From Morella rubra (taxonomy: Eukaryota > Streptophyta > Magnoliopsida > Fagales > Myricaceae), in the NCBI GenBank assembly GCA_003952965.2, contig CM025855.1, forward strand, positions 10,388,174 through 10,452,173: a stretch of DNA of 64,000 bases, given 5' to 3'. Below, one piece after another: positions 46,213-58,640 of this stretch. The translations under genes were made by a program, and so were the position numbers. The first letter of the stretch is position 1; every line of letters begins with the position of its first letter. A model generated the notes under the pieces. The model was given only the letters and a program-made list of their open reading frames with translations. It was not told the origin of the DNA and did no database searches.

Positions 46213-46581
46213 TTGGGTTAAATACACTTTGCCTCCCTTTATCTTTGGGTTCATTTACACTTTGCACCTCGATGTATTATTTTTAAGACATTGGATCCCT
46301 TAACTTACACATTTTTTCAGTTTGGACCCCGTACCTAAATTGCCCATCAATTTAGACGGATTCCGTCAAAAAATGTGGGGTGCAATGTATAAATACCCCC
46401 AAAGATAAGGGGGCCATGTGTAAATATTTTGACGGAATCTGTGTAAATTGACAGACAATCTGGGTATGGGGTCCAAATTGAAAAAATATGTAAGTTAAGG
46501 GGTCTAATGTCTAAAAATAATACATTGGGGTGCAAAGTGTAAATGACCCAAAGATAAGGGGGCAAAGTGTATTTAACCCAA
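46213..46581. mobile_element. MITE, 369 bp, with long inverted repeats
   Basis: The two halves are inverted copies over about 150 bp or more: ttgggttaaatacactttgc at each end, then ctttgggt, catttacactttgcacc, aatgtattattttta and ccccttaacttaca. A gaatt direct repeat flanks it (46208-46212, 46582-46586). It has no coding capacity. Confidence 0.8.
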
Positions 46582-46805
46582 GAATTTTTCTTTTTGCCCA
46601 TTTATCATTTTTCCAAATAAAATAACACATGCAACCATAGAATCATATAGCACACTATACGGAATCACTAATAAACAACAACAAACGTGTTTCTTCTCAT
46701 CAAATCTCATTTGACCACAAAGAACATGAACTTGCATGCGCGAGTTAGAGAGAGAAACACTAACCTGAGCGGTGAGATTTCATAAATTTGAGCTCTGATA
46801 CTAGT

Positions 46806-48038
46806 GTAAGAATTGATGATTTTCAGAGTTGCAGCGGAATTGGATCGTTGAAATCAAGCAGCCAAAGCGTGTTGCCTCATTCGGATTCACGCGCACAGTT
46901 GTTTGAGAGAGAATTCTAGAGAGGAAATTTTTAGAGAGAGAAATTCTTTCTCACGTTATGACACTATCTCTCAAATGAAAGTTTTGAGTTTATATAATGC
47001 CTCACTCCAAAATTTCAACCGTGCTTGTGCGTGGAATCCTTAGGGATCTCAAATTACGGCCGTAAGATCATCTTGATCAACTCTTTTTTTATTAACTCCC
47101 TTATATTCTGTGTTCCTAATTTATGAGCTTTTACAAATTGTGATCCTGTCCATTAACATATCACAATTGACCCCCGAGATAGTGAGACTATTTTTTGTGA
47201 AATCCCTTTATTAACAATTATTTGTTTATTTAATGCTTCCATCATACTATATTCCATATGTGCTAATAAGATTGGAATAATATCACTGATTAAATCCCTA
47301 GCTCATAAAATTCTTAATTCACAATTTGTAACTCGTTCGACTCTCAAATTTTTTCAAAACAATTTCATAAACAAATATATAATATATATATTAATTTCAA
47401 AAAATATTTTCACAAAATTCCACTGGCCAGTGATTCTTTTCGTGTCTAATTCTATACAGATATATTGAATACTGTCTCACAAAGAGACCGATAGATTTCT
47501 TGTTGAGCATTCATACAAACCCATTATCATGCACAAGACCCAACGTTGTCTGGAATATTTGACTTCGAAATAGCGTAACCAAATGACTCGGTCAAAGCAC
47601 AAGTACACAACAAACAGACCTGCAAAAACCTCTCAGGTCTAAGGATACAATAAACTAATTATGCGATCACTTCCAGAAGGTATCAATATTTGATCCTGGT
47701 CAGTGCATATACTCTTACAATGCACTCACTTGTCTGTTTAAGGTCACTACCTCATGACGGATTCCATCATTCTATTTAATAGAGACACAATAAGTATAGA
47801 CCTATTTGTACATAAATATGCACCCCGGTCTAGAACAAGAATCAAGTAAATAAGGAACTAAAAAATCATACTTCCCGCCTTTGATTCATTAATCATTGGC
47901 ATGACTTTTCAACAATGTCACTCAATAATATCCGTGTAACATCTTATCACAACATAATACCCAATAAATAAATATAAATATGTGACATATGAATAAATAA
48001 TTATCAAGACAACTATTTTTTAGGGCATATTTCTTACA
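46806..48038 (-). repeat. 1.23-kb copia-type LTR
   Basis: Perfect 8-bp inverted ends TGTAAGAA/TTCTTACA, adjoining a Met-tRNA primer-like site on its inner side. The first ~90 bases (plus-strand 46806-46890) recur diverged at 45419-45500. Confidence 0.7.
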
Positions 48039-48067
48039 ACACATATAGAGGAACATCAATTTTTTTT

Positions 48068-48546
48068 GGGGTAATGTCATAGTACCCCTAAGTATAAACC
48101 AAAATCAATCTCGTCCCCTTAAGTTTCAAAACAGTGGTTTGCGTCTCTTATGTTTCGAACATGATTAATGCTCGCCCTTCGTTTGAAATGACCGTTGAAC
48201 CACATGCAAAATGACCGAAATGCCTCTCTAAGACAAAATTACAAAAAATATATTAATAAAATTCATTAAAATTATCAAAAGATACAAACAAAAGTAATAT
48301 TTTTTAAATTAAAAAAATTGAAAATCTATTTATTTTGAATGTATTTCTTAAATTTTTTTAATTTTTTCATGGAGGCGCATTTAAGTCATTTTGTATGTTT
48401 TTCCATCTGACTTAATGCCAAAATCAAACGGAGGGCGAGAATTGATTATGTTCGAAACATAAGGGGTGCAAATTGCCTTTTTGAAACTTAGGAGGCGATA
48501 TTGATTTTGACTTATAATTAGGGGCAAGATTAATTTTAGCATTATA
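48068..48546. mobile_element. MITE-like inverted-repeat element (~480 bp)
   Basis: The left end (gtacccctaagtataaacc, aaaatcaatctcg, aagtttcaaaa, atgtttcgaacatgat) matches the reverse complement of the right end over about 130 bp. The middle is AT-rich. No open frame or clear target duplication is seen. Confidence 0.65.
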
Positions 48547-48858
48547 ACATAATTCTTGCCACAAAGTACACTCTAATAGTATAAATAGGGAAAACCACAA
48601 GTCTTATGGTGAGTTTTCTACTAACATAGCAATTAGAGAAAGCTATTCTAGAAGAATGATTTATATGAAGCTAAAGCCGCATTAACAGAGAAGAATAACC
48701 AAGCATTTATCGAGGTAACAACCACATAAGGAAAATAAAAAAAAAATGCGCAAAATGATTCGTGATAGGTTGGAATATTGTACTGTGGTGAGGACGAGAA
48801 TTGGAGGTCTTATGGGGCTGTTGTTGCAAGGTGGCTAGTGGCGATGCAAGATGGTGAA

Positions 48859-49982
48859 TAAGGGTGAGAATTTTATCCAGTGAAAACTGGAAATTCTGAT
48901 TCCAGTTTCGATACTGGTATTCCGGTCTATTCCGGTATTAGAACCGGAACTCATTTTAGAGAAATTCCGAAATCAGAAATTCCGGCAGAAACCTCGGAAT
49001 ACAAAGAAATTCCACACTTTTTTTTTTATTTTCTTTTTTAACTAACGAAGCACTGATTTTTTTTATTCCTTTTTTCCTTTCCGATCCCTCTCACTCACCC
49101 ACACACTGTCACACTCTTGTGTCTCTCCCTATCTCTCACAGCACTCTCGCAGCTCTCTTTCTGTCTGTCTGTCTCTCTCGCACTGACCATCGCCCTCAGT
49201 CCTCTCTTTCTCTCTCTGTGTCCACATCTCTAGACACCTCCTTTCGCTTTAGAAGGTCCATCTAGTTTCACTGTCTAGGGCTTGATTTTCAAAGACGTTG
49301 ATGAAGATGGAAGTAGATTCGGAGTGTGGTGTTAATTGTGCGTGCTAGGTCATAGAGCAAATTCTCAGATGAAGCTATGAGTGGACCTACAAGATCCACA
49401 TAATACCTAGCCCAAATGTTAGCTTTTCTCGCTGCGGCAGAGGCAGATAACCTCTCTCCCTAACTCATTTTGAAATTTTCGTTTTGTTTGCTGGATTTTG
49501 GATTGGTGATCAATTTGGGGCTGTTGGATTGGTGATTGATTTGGTGATCGAATTTGGTTGTTGGATTTTGGATTGGTGATCGATTCTCATTTTGAAATTT
49601 CCGTTTTAGGTGCTGGATTTTGGTTGCTGCCGATTCCTCTGCTTTTCTACCTCTGGAAATGGTTACGTCTGCTAAATCTATCAACCCTCTTTAGCTCTTC
49701 TCGAATTATTTGCTTTCTAGGTATTGTTGTTGTCGTCTAAGGATTTCAATCCATGCTTAAAACTGTTGTCATTATTCTACTGCTACCTCTAACACTACCA
49801 CCGCTAATCAAGAAAATGTCAAAAGCCCCTCGCAGTTCTTGAAATCTCTTGAGATCTCGCAGATATGGAACCAGAATTTATGGATTCCATTTCCGGAAAT
49901 TTCGGTTCCGGTCCATTCCGGTGAGTATGGAACCAGAACCGGAATGTCCATTCGGTTCCATCCGTTCTGGTACTCACCCGTA
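48859..49982. mobile_element. Non-autonomous hAT element (1124 bp)
   Basis: The ends are inverted, taagggtgag on the left and tacgggtgag on the other strand at the right. They are flanked by an 8-bp target duplication with one mismatch (atggtgaa 48851-48858, gtggtgaa 49983-49990). Subterminal ccggttctg/ccggaatt motifs recur at both ends (48910-49000 and 49895-49970). The interior has a pyrimidine-rich block (49075-49230), like the leader block of the hAT at 30209. No transposase is present. Confidence 0.78.
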
Positions 49983-49990
49983 GTGGTGAA

Positions 49991-50345
49991 GGCAAGGCAA
50001 GGGGAGGGAGATGGAGTTAGTGGTGGGTGAGAAAGAAAGAGTTGTGGAGGGGAGTGGGAGCCTCCGGATGAGGGAGTGGTATTGTCAGGGCAAGAATCCA
50101 AAGTGCAAGAAGAACAATTGCAAAAAGCGACACCGGGAGCTTTAGTTGAAGAAATAAAGGTGTCAGAGGAGGAGAAAAAGACGCCTAAAAGGCTTTCGGA
50201 GGACGGTGAGACAACAACCAATGAAATATTTGAACCTGAATTCGTAAACACCGACAAACGGGATTCGGTCATAAAGTCTAAGGGCAAAATTGACATCACA
50301 GGCGGGAGTGCGTCACGTGGACGGCACGTGGTGTATTTACTGTGA
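49991..50345 (+). other. Unidentified open frame next to the hAT
   Basis: A frame from 50076 to the TGA ending at 50345 encodes 89 Glu/Lys-rich residues (EEEKKTPKRLSEDGETTTN...). Its codon usage is plausible, but no domain is recognised and its last third runs into MITE-like sequence. It could be a remnant of a host exon into which the hAT inserted. I do not assign a function. Confidence 0.3.
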
Positions 50346-50482
50346 GACTTAACGACAAATTCACATATGGAGTGCAGATTGACGAATTTTGAAAGTTCAT
50401 GGGCTCAATGTCACGAAATTGAAAGATGGGGTGCAAAGTGTCAGTACCCCATAATTGAGGGCGACAAAGTGTATTTTTTTTT
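50330..50482. mobile_element. MITE-like fragment, inverted relative to 43890-44060
   Basis: Ends ...gacaaagtgtatttttt, the reverse complement of the start of 43890-44060, with similarity along its length (gtggtgtattta, cacgaaattgaaag, gtgtcagtacccca). Only half of an inverted-repeat element is seen. Confidence 0.55.
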
Positions 50483-51665
50483 TTTTTAAAAAACCTAACT
50501 AGTAATGCATAATAAAAATGCCAAAAAGCCTATAAAATACAAAAAAGCAAATAATATAAAATACAAGACTAAAAATAAAAAGAAAAAAGGTAATTTGTTT
50601 AAAGAAAATTTATAGCTCTCAAACTTTTAAAAAAGAGGACACAAAACTCAAATTTAAAAACCTAACCAGGAAATTAAGAAAAAAGGATGAAAAATCAAAA
50701 TAACAGATTCAGAAATAAAATAAATAACAAAACAAAAGAAAGAGAGAAAAAAACCCAAAATATCTAGAAATAGTAAAAGGTTTACAGAAAGGAGAGATAA
50801 AAGTTGAAAAAAAAAATGATGTAAAGCACTTCCGCTTGGGATCCACCCCTGGAGGAGTGGGGTTGGCCAAGGTGGGTCACCTACTTTGCAAGAGGTGTGG
50901 GTGTGAAACACCAAACACCGTCCGCCACCTTGAAAAATTTAGTGTGCTTTTAATGGCACTGTTTAAGTTTATTTATTACTTGTACTTAAATATTTTAGGA
51001 TCTATTTTATTTTTACTTCTTCCTTTCTAAATATTTTTTAGTTTCTCTCTCTCTCTCTCTCTCTCTTTTTATAATATTTTGTTTTGTCCTTATGTTTCTT
51101 CTAGTTTTCTATTTATTTTCTTGTTAGGTATATTATTTCAAATTTTTATGCCTTATTTTGCAAATATATTCTTTTGCTATCTTTCTTCTTTTTTTAATCT
51201 TTTGTTTTATCCATATGTTTTAACCGTTTTTCTATTTCTTTGATTCTTAGTGATTTTATTTCATTTTTCCCTACTTTGGAGTTATTTATTTAATATTTTT
51301 GATTTTGTATGTTTTTTTTTCTTGGAGTGGAGAGTCTTACATTTTTTTTTATAGAAAATTTCCCATTTTTAGTATATTTTTCTCATTTAATTTTAATTTT
51401 AATTTTTTTATTATTCATTTTAGCAACAGGGATTGTCGTGTTTGAATCACCATTTGTAAGACGCTAATAGCCTAGAGTGGTTTTTCTTTTGATGGGTGCT
51501 TCAAAAGTTTTCCACTTTGTCAACAAATCGTTTCAAGTATGATTGGTATTTGATTTAATTTTTAGTTATTTATTTTGTCGATTTTGTGTCACGTTGTGTT
51601 GTTCAGATCTAGACGGAATGGTTTAGGACTTATTCTAAAATTGTTGTATTTTTAATTAGGAGAAA
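50483..51665. other. AT-rich sequence, partly an eroded 5' LTR
   Basis: Mostly A/T runs and a (TC)n tract (51041-51066). The last ~200 bp lead into an LTR-end-like motif (tattcatccctctagg, 51672-51687), so part of this may be the 5' LTR of the copia fossil that follows. A matching LTR was not found to prove it. Confidence 0.35.
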
Positions 51666-54600
51666 AAAAATCTATTCATCCCTCTAGGTGTTAATTGGGT
51701 CTAAATCGGATTTTTCAGTGTCAGTGCCTCGTCTATTTGACATAACCATCAAAGAAAAAAGATTATGTCAACCTTTGTTGGAAACTCCCTACCGGAAGGT
51801 CAATCAACAAATATATTTCCTTCATTCAATAAAACAAATTATATCTATTGAAAAGTCAGAATGAAAATATACCTTCAAGTTATTGATGAGGATCTATGAA
51901 GGACTATTGTTAATAGACTAAAAATCACTAAGGATGTGTTTGGGGTTGAGAAACCCGAAGATCAATGAGACCATGAAGACATGAAAGGAATGCCATTATA
52001 TTCTAAAGCATTGAACTTGTTATATACTGCTTTAGATCCAAATGAATTTACTAAAGTCTCTAGATTTGAATCCGCAAAGGAGATACGAGATAAACTTGGA
52101 GTTACCTATGAAGATACTAATCAAGGTAAAGAATCAAAGATAAGCATGTTAGCTTATTCTTATGAACTATTAAAAATGAAACCAGATGAAAATATCTTCA
52201 CTATGTTTACACACTTTACTAATATTATCGATGGTTTGAAATCTCTTGGTAAAGTGTATACTAGTGTGGAAATAGTGAAAAACGTTCTTAGGTGCTTTTC
52301 CAAGAGTTGGTAGCTGAAAGTCATAGCCATCCAAGAGGCAAAATATCTCAATAAACTTACAATGGATGAGCTAGTGGGTTCACTCATGACCTAGGAAAAG
52401 AAAATGAGAAATGAGGATGATGATGCACCTAAAAGGAAGAAAGAGGTTGCCTTAAGTTCCCTTTTGGAAAGTGATGAAGACATATCCTCAAATGAAGAAG
52501 AGTTGATGTTGCCTACCAAAAGATTTAAGAAGCTCTTTAGAGGAAGAAAGTATGGAGTAAAAGTGTTCAATTCGAAGGAAACCCCTCAAAGGAAGAAAGT
52601 AGCATGAAAAAAGAAGTGACTTCCTATGAGCGTAAGAAGTCCAGTCACATCAAGTCAATATCCTTTCCTAAACAAAGGCAACAAAAGATCTAAAGAGAAA
52701 AGAAAGTGATAAAGATTCCTGATCTTGCAAATTTGCTCAAGGAAAAAAAGGATCTTGACATTCTTTTTGGATCACAAAAATGTTTCAATAGTAGTCTAGG
52801 ATATGACTCTTTTCACAATATTTTTTTTTATAATGATGTGATTAAGCAATCTGTTAGCCCAAGGTTGTTTTTACAAACAATCTATTTTGATTTTGATGAT
52901 AACAAAGTTTTCTTACTTTTTCAGACTATTAGATTTTACATTGATATTTCGTTTCAAGAAAATTATATTTTTAGAGTATCAAGGTTTCCTTATTTTAAAA
53001 TCTCTCCAAGCTTACTTGATCATCATTACTCTTGCAAATTGATCATCTTTTATATTGTAAGTATTTTTGAGATTTATTGAATTGGGGTAGTTGTTGTTAA
53101 AGAACAACTTTTTGTCTAAGTGTTGGAAGTGTCGACACATTGACCATAGTGTTCGACACATTGAACTACTACCCGAGAGGTGTTTTTCAAAATCCTTCTA
53201 AATTTCTTCTAAGTGTTGAAGTGTCGACACATTGGACAATAGTGTCGACACATTGAACTACACCCGAGAGTTGTTTTTAGGTCATTCGAAATTTTTTTGA
53301 CTAAGTGTTGGAAGTGTCGACACATTGAACTAACAGCAGAGAGGTTGTTTTCAGGCCAATTTTAATGTGTCAGCACATACCATCAATGTGTCGACACATT
53401 GCACGATTTTGCAGAAATCCTGGAGCAACGTCAACTCATTCAAAAAGTATCCAAATGGTCTTAAATGACCTCCAACGGCACTCAAACTTTACAAGAAGAC
53501 CCTTGGTGCCCTAGGAGCTTTAAATAGAAGAAGATGGAGAGAGAAACGGTGGACATGTGCGCTATTAACTCTTGCCCTAATTTCTAGAGAGAGAAAAAAG
53601 CTTTGAGGAAGAAAAAAGCTCCACCAACCAAGAAAGCTCGTACTCCCACTTGCAAATACTTTTGCTTTCTTTGTGAATCTTGTCTCTTTGCACACCTCAG
53701 TACTTCATACTTGTTTATTCAGCTTAAAGAGCCTTTACTAAGATTCCCTTTGTATCATTCTTGAAAAACACGTGAGTGTTTGTGAAAAACACTTGTCCTA
53801 CTTGTTGGTAGAAGAAATCCTCTAGGTGTGGGATTTGAGAGAGTGAGTTAGTGTAAGCTCAAAAACACTTTGTAAAGGTTCCTTAGCACCGAGAAGCTAA
53901 GGTGTACTTCCTATTTGAAGATAGTGAAGAAAGCCCAAGGAAGTCAATAGCCTTGGGGGTGGACGTAGGAAAGTGTTAGCCGAACCACCTAAAAGTCACG
54001 GTGTCATCTCTCTACCCTTATCTCTATTTATTGATATCTATTTATTGTGCTTCTTTAACTATTCCTTATTCTTAATTATTGTCCTTGATTGTTTAGATCT
54101 ACTCTCTTGCTCTTTAGAAAAGAAAAAGGGATCTCTACAAATTCGGTTTTATAAGAAAAAGGTTACAAGTTTTTTTTTTTATAAAACCTAATTCACCCCC
54201 CCCTCTTGGGTTGTTTTTGCTCTCTCAAAATCTTTCACTCTCTCTTGTACTTATTGTGGAGGATTGGGTACATTACACATGTTTGCTCCATTAAGAAGAA
54301 GGCTACAAAGGTGTGAAGATGATTTGGGTTCCAAAGACTAAATTTTTTAAAACATTATTAACCAAGATGGACCAAAAAAAATTTAGTTACCAAATATCAA
54401 AGATTTATTGGGTTGTGTAGGTGTTCTTGAAGACACACAACATGGAAGGCTAGAAAGTGTGTGAAGATGATTTGGGTTCCAAAGACTAAATTTTTGAAAA
54501 TATTACTAACCCAAACAAACCTAAAAAGATTTGGGTACCACAGATTAAAAATTGATTGATTTTTACAGGTGTGCTTAAGAACACGCAATATGGAGGGACA

Positions 54601-54935
54601 TTAACTTCTTGATAGTGGTTGCTCAAAGCATATGCAAGTAACAAGGATATGATTTTAAACCTTAAAACCTGGAGATAGATTTATCACTTTCGATGGAAAT
54701 GACAATGGTGAAATAAATGGTATAGAGAGCATTAGTAAAGATTATAATCCTATCATTCATGATGTGCTATTGGTTGATGGTTTGGATGACAATTTATGAG
54801 CACTAGTCAATTGTGTGATAAAGAGTATAGAGGTGTGACAATGACAAATTTTTTGTGGGATGTAGGTATCAAAACGTTGACATCATGTATTTAAATGAAA
54901 TCTCTTCAAATGATGTAATTATTTTATTTATTTAT
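51666..54935 (+). mobile_element. SIRE-like copia fossil split by a solo LTR
   Basis: After an LTR-end-like motif and a poor primer site (near 51710), gag-like sequence runs from about 51750. It contains LYTALDPNEFTKVSRFESAK, EIRDKLGVTYEDT, ISMLAYSYELLKMKPDENIF and FTHFTNIIDGLKSLGK (UBN2-type gag). After the LTR at 52852-54227 it continues with a zinc knuckle CTYCGGLGHITHVC (near 54245) and a protease-region piece (SGCSKHM-like near 54615, PIIHDVLLVDGLDDNL near 54750). Integrase and RT are not found. The element has multiple breaks. Confidence 0.75.
52852..54227 (+). mobile_element. Solo SIRE-like LTR (C)
   Basis: Begins TGTTAGCCCAAGG and ends TGCTCTCTCA. A near-match 5-bp duplication flanks it (caatc 52847-52851, aaatc 54228-54232), and gag sequence of the host element continues on both sides. 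It is closely related to the LTR at 19162-20415. It carries about six tgtcgaca palindromes (53130-53400) and a 3' ccccccctcttggg motif. Confidence 0.8.
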
Positions 54936-57900
54936 TTTTTACAACTGTGAGTGATAATAGTTAACTATGGTGATGGGCACCAAGGTGGACAGAGTCCCAG
55001 AGATCCAATGCAAGTTTCAGAAGGGCCAATCACAAGATCAAGAGCAAAGAAAATTAAAGAAGCAATGCAAGGATTGGTGCAATCTACTTGCACTGAGTAT
55101 GCCAATTTACTTTTCAAGACTCCAGCGTTCAAGATGGGATCACAAGAAGAAGAATCAATCCTACTTTTGTGATACAAGCTACAGAGGGAGGCCAAGCCTA
55201 ATATTCTGGACCTAATATTTAGGCTTCATAATTGTGGGCTTGTTGGGTTTTTGGGTTATTTTTTTTAGGGTAGTTTGTTTAGGGTTACTGTTCACACTAT
55301 TCACATGTGTTGTCCCACATTGCTTAGAAATAAGGGACTTCTACAAACCTCCTCATATATTTAGGAGCTTCTATGTATTGTTTTGGATCATCAAAGAAGT
55401 TAAATAATTTTCTCTTAGAGAGAGTTTCTCTTTTAGTTCTTGAGTGAACTAAAGAACTTATCAAGGATTCTTCCTTTTGGCGTTCTAACTTCAATCTTGA
55501 TTCTTGAAGCAAGATTTCAACGGGTCAAGATTATAACTATAATCTTGGTTTTTGGAACAAGAGTTCAACGGGTCAAGATTTGTTCCTTGGCTTGATTTGT
55601 GGTGTTCTTGGGTCTTTATTCAAATTGTTCGTGGGTTCAAGGGTTTCAATCCTGCGGATTCACATAATTTGGTATCATAGCTCAGGTTTTAAATCAGGTT
55701 TCAAATCGATAATTCATTCTTGTTTTTATTATGCTGTTGAGTTTTGTTGTTTTTTTATCTATCAAAACAAAAAAAAAAGTTACAGTTAGGATTTCATTGG
55801 ATTTGTGCCGTATACAAAAAAAAAAAAGAGAAAAAAAAATTTCGGCACTAGCTGTTGAGGTATCTTTTGATTGAGATGTATTGATCTTGTTTTTCAAAGT
55901 GGTAGAGTATATATCATCTTGGTATTTTGTTTCTTGATCGCTTTTCCTCTCACAAAGTCTGTAATTTTGTGTCACTTTTATTCCCTTTTACTTCTTGGAT
56001 CCGTTGCTAGTTGGGATAATACAAGGTGTTCCTTGGTTGAGTTCAACTAGTTCTTAAAGAACTTACAAGGGAAACAAGAGCAGTATAAGGCAAGACTGGG
56101 TGAGAATATTATCAGGAAAAAGCCAAAAGAGTGCAAACACGAGTGGAGTGACCATATTTGAGTGCAAACACATAAGGGAGTGTGTGAGAAATTATTTCTA
56201 ACATTCTTTTGTTTCTATAGTTTTCAAAAAAAATGTCTTCCAGGGCCAAAGCATCAAACAACGAAGGAGGCTGCTCATGATACAAGCTATACAACAACAA
56301 TTTGAGTGTATGAACGTGATGTTTAATGTTCGGATCGGATGGATAGACAAGATGCTGTTATTGCTACTTGGTGAGAAGGTCGTAACCAAAGAAGGCAAGA
56401 TAGGCGTGTGCGTGTGGGTGCTTCTAATGACGACCAAGAGGTTGAGTTTGGAGATGAAGAGGATCAAGGTTCTTTTAATGGTGATGGCAAGGACGTACCA
56501 GGAGGAGGAAGGCGTGGTATAGGTTTCCAACGAGATCCGAGATGGCGAGATGGAGTTGATAGAAATCTAGGAAGCATCAAGATGAAGATTCTATTGTTCC
56601 AAGGGAAGAATGATCCTGAAGCATACTTGGAATGGAGAAGAAGGTTGAATTGATTTTTGAGTGCCATAACTACTATAAGGAGAAAAAGGTAAAACTCGCC
56701 ATCATTGAATTTACTAATTATGCAATTATATGGTGGGATCAACTTGTGATGAGCAGAAAGAGAAACCATGAGAGGCCTATTGAGACATAGGAGGAGATGA
56801 AGGCCATCAGAAATTACAAAGCCTTGCTCAGGGTTATAGGAGAGTGGATGATTACTACAAAGAGATGGAGATAGCCATGATTCGGGCTAATGTCGAAGAA
56901 GATAGAGAAGCTACCATGATGAGGTTTTTCAATGGGCTGAACTGGGACATTGCCAACGTGGTAGAGTTGCAACACTACGTAGAGTTAGAGGACATGGTGC
57001 ATATGACAATAAAGGTGGAACGACAGCTTAAAAGAAAAGGAACTCGTTCACTTCAAAGTCCGGGCTCCTCTACGTCATGGAGGTCCAATTGGAAGAAAGA
57101 CGAAGGAGCTGTTGTCAAGTCCAAAACTGAACCACCCAAAAAAAGAGATGAAGTGTCCAATGCCACCAAAGGTAAAATCAAACCTCAAACTCGTAATCGT
57201 GATATTAAATGTTTCCGTTGTTTGGGAGTAGGTCATATAGCTTCACAATGTCCAAATAAGAGGACCATGATTGTACGTGTTGATGGAGAGGTGGAAACTG
57301 AAAGTGAAAGTGAGGATGAACAAATGCCACCACTTGAGGCCGCTTGTGATGATGATGTGGAGTATCCGGTAGAGGGTGAGTCACTTGTGGCTAGGCGTGC
57401 CTTAAGTGTCCAAGTCAAAAAGGATGACATGGAACAACAAAGGGAGAATGTTTTTCATACTAGATGCCACATCAATAACAAGGGATGTGGTATGATTATT
57501 GATGGGGGAAGTTGTACTAATGTGGCTAGCACTACTTTAGTTGAAAAGTTGGATTTACTTTTATTAAAACATCCTCGACCGTATAAGTTGCAGTGGTTGA
57601 ATGATTATGGGGAGGTCAAGGTAAACAAGCAAGTGTTAGTTTCCTTCTCAATTGGAAAGTATCAAGATGAAGTACTTTGTGATGTTGTTCCCATGCACGT
57701 GGGTCACATACTATTGGGCAGGCCGTGGCAATTCGACAGGAAGGTTACTCATGACGGGTTCAAGAATAGGCATTCATTCGTAAAAGACAATAAGACCATT
57801 ACTCTTGTTCCCTTGACTCCAAGACAAGTGTATGAAGATCAGATGAAATTGAAAAGAGAAAAAGAATGACACCGAGAGTCCAAAAAAAGAGAGTGAAAAG

Positions 57901-58640
57901 AAAAAGGAGAGTGGAGAGAAAAAAAAGAGTGAAAAGAAAAGAGAGAGAGAAGAATAAAAAAACAAATTAGTTTTTATGCTAAGCCAAATGATGTCAAGTA
58001 TGTTTTTTTATACAAACCAGCCTGTATTTGTACTTCTGTACAAAGAGGCATGTTTTAATACTAACGAACTTGACAAATCTTTGCCTAGTGTTGTTGCTTC
58101 TTTGTTGCAGGAATATGAAGACGTGTTCCCCACTGAAGTGCCTAGTGGATTGCCACCTATTAGGGGAATAGAGCATCAAATTAATTTTGTGCCAAGAGCA
58201 TCAATCCCTAATTCGTCCAGCCTATAGGAGTAATCCTGGAAGAGATAAAGGAACTACAAAGGCAAGTTGAGGAGTTGATGGCCAAAGGACACGTGAGAGA
58301 GAGCATGAGTCCGTGCGTGGTACCAGTATTGCTTGTTCCTAAGAAGGATGGAACTTGGCTAATGTGTGTTGATTGTAGGGCTATCAACAACATTATGGTA
58401 AAGTATAGACATCCTATTCCTAGGTTAGATGACATGTTGGATGAACTGCATGGGTCATGTATTTTCATAAAAATTGATTTGAAAAGTGGGTATCATCAGA
58501 TTAATAGGGGGATCGAAATGTGATCTTTCTCAACTTCCTAGGTTAGATGACATGATGGTGAGAATATTATCAGAAAAAGTGGGTTCAAGGGGTTTCAATC
58601 CTGCAGGTTCACATCATATGGCATAGGTGAATCAAGTTAA
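54936..58640 (+). mobile_element. Ty3-type retrotransposon fossil, end-LTR-start arrangement
   Basis: A Ty3 polyprotein C-terminal tail (GPITRSRAKKIKEAMQGL, about 55020-55080) is followed by an LTR (about 55168-55664, TGTGAT...TTCACA). Next come a Met-tRNA primer site (ttggtatcatagctc, from 55669) and a new leader and gag: MKILLFQGKNDPEAYLEWRR near 56582, YYKEMEIAMIRANVEEDREA near 56850. A zinc knuckle CFRCLGVGHIASQC is near 57215, a retropepsin-like MIIDGGSCTNVAS near 57495, and the start of reverse transcriptase ([13 protein letters not shown], near 58320). RT then stops, and a piece like the LTR end reappears near 58580-58625. The order fits two elements sharing one LTR, followed by truncation. 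It is broken in several places. Confidence 0.8.
55168..55664 (+). repeat. LTR of the Ty3 fossil
   Basis: About 497 bp with inverted ends TGTGA/TCACA. The right boundary is supported by the primer site five bases downstream; the left boundary is less certain. The phrases gattcttgaagcaagatttcaacgg and cttggtttttggaacaagagttcaacgg form a short internal repeat. Confidence 0.6.

Larger units (their letters stand above)
45419..48038 (-). mobile_element. Non-coding LTR retroelement (copia-like LTR and leader)
   Basis: Read on the minus strand, a complete LTR of about 1233 bp (48038-46806) begins TGTAAGAA and ends TTCTTACA. A primer-site-like tagtatcagagctc follows (46804-46791), then about 1.3 kb of leader without coding capacity, then a partial LTR end (about 45500-45419) that again finishes in TTCTTACA. 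The LTR is collinear with 6437-7720 of the copia fossil, which places it in or near the same copia lineage. No gag or pol motif is found. The 5-bp flanks do not match, so one end may be rearranged. A 369-bp MITE sits in the leader. Confidence 0.65.
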
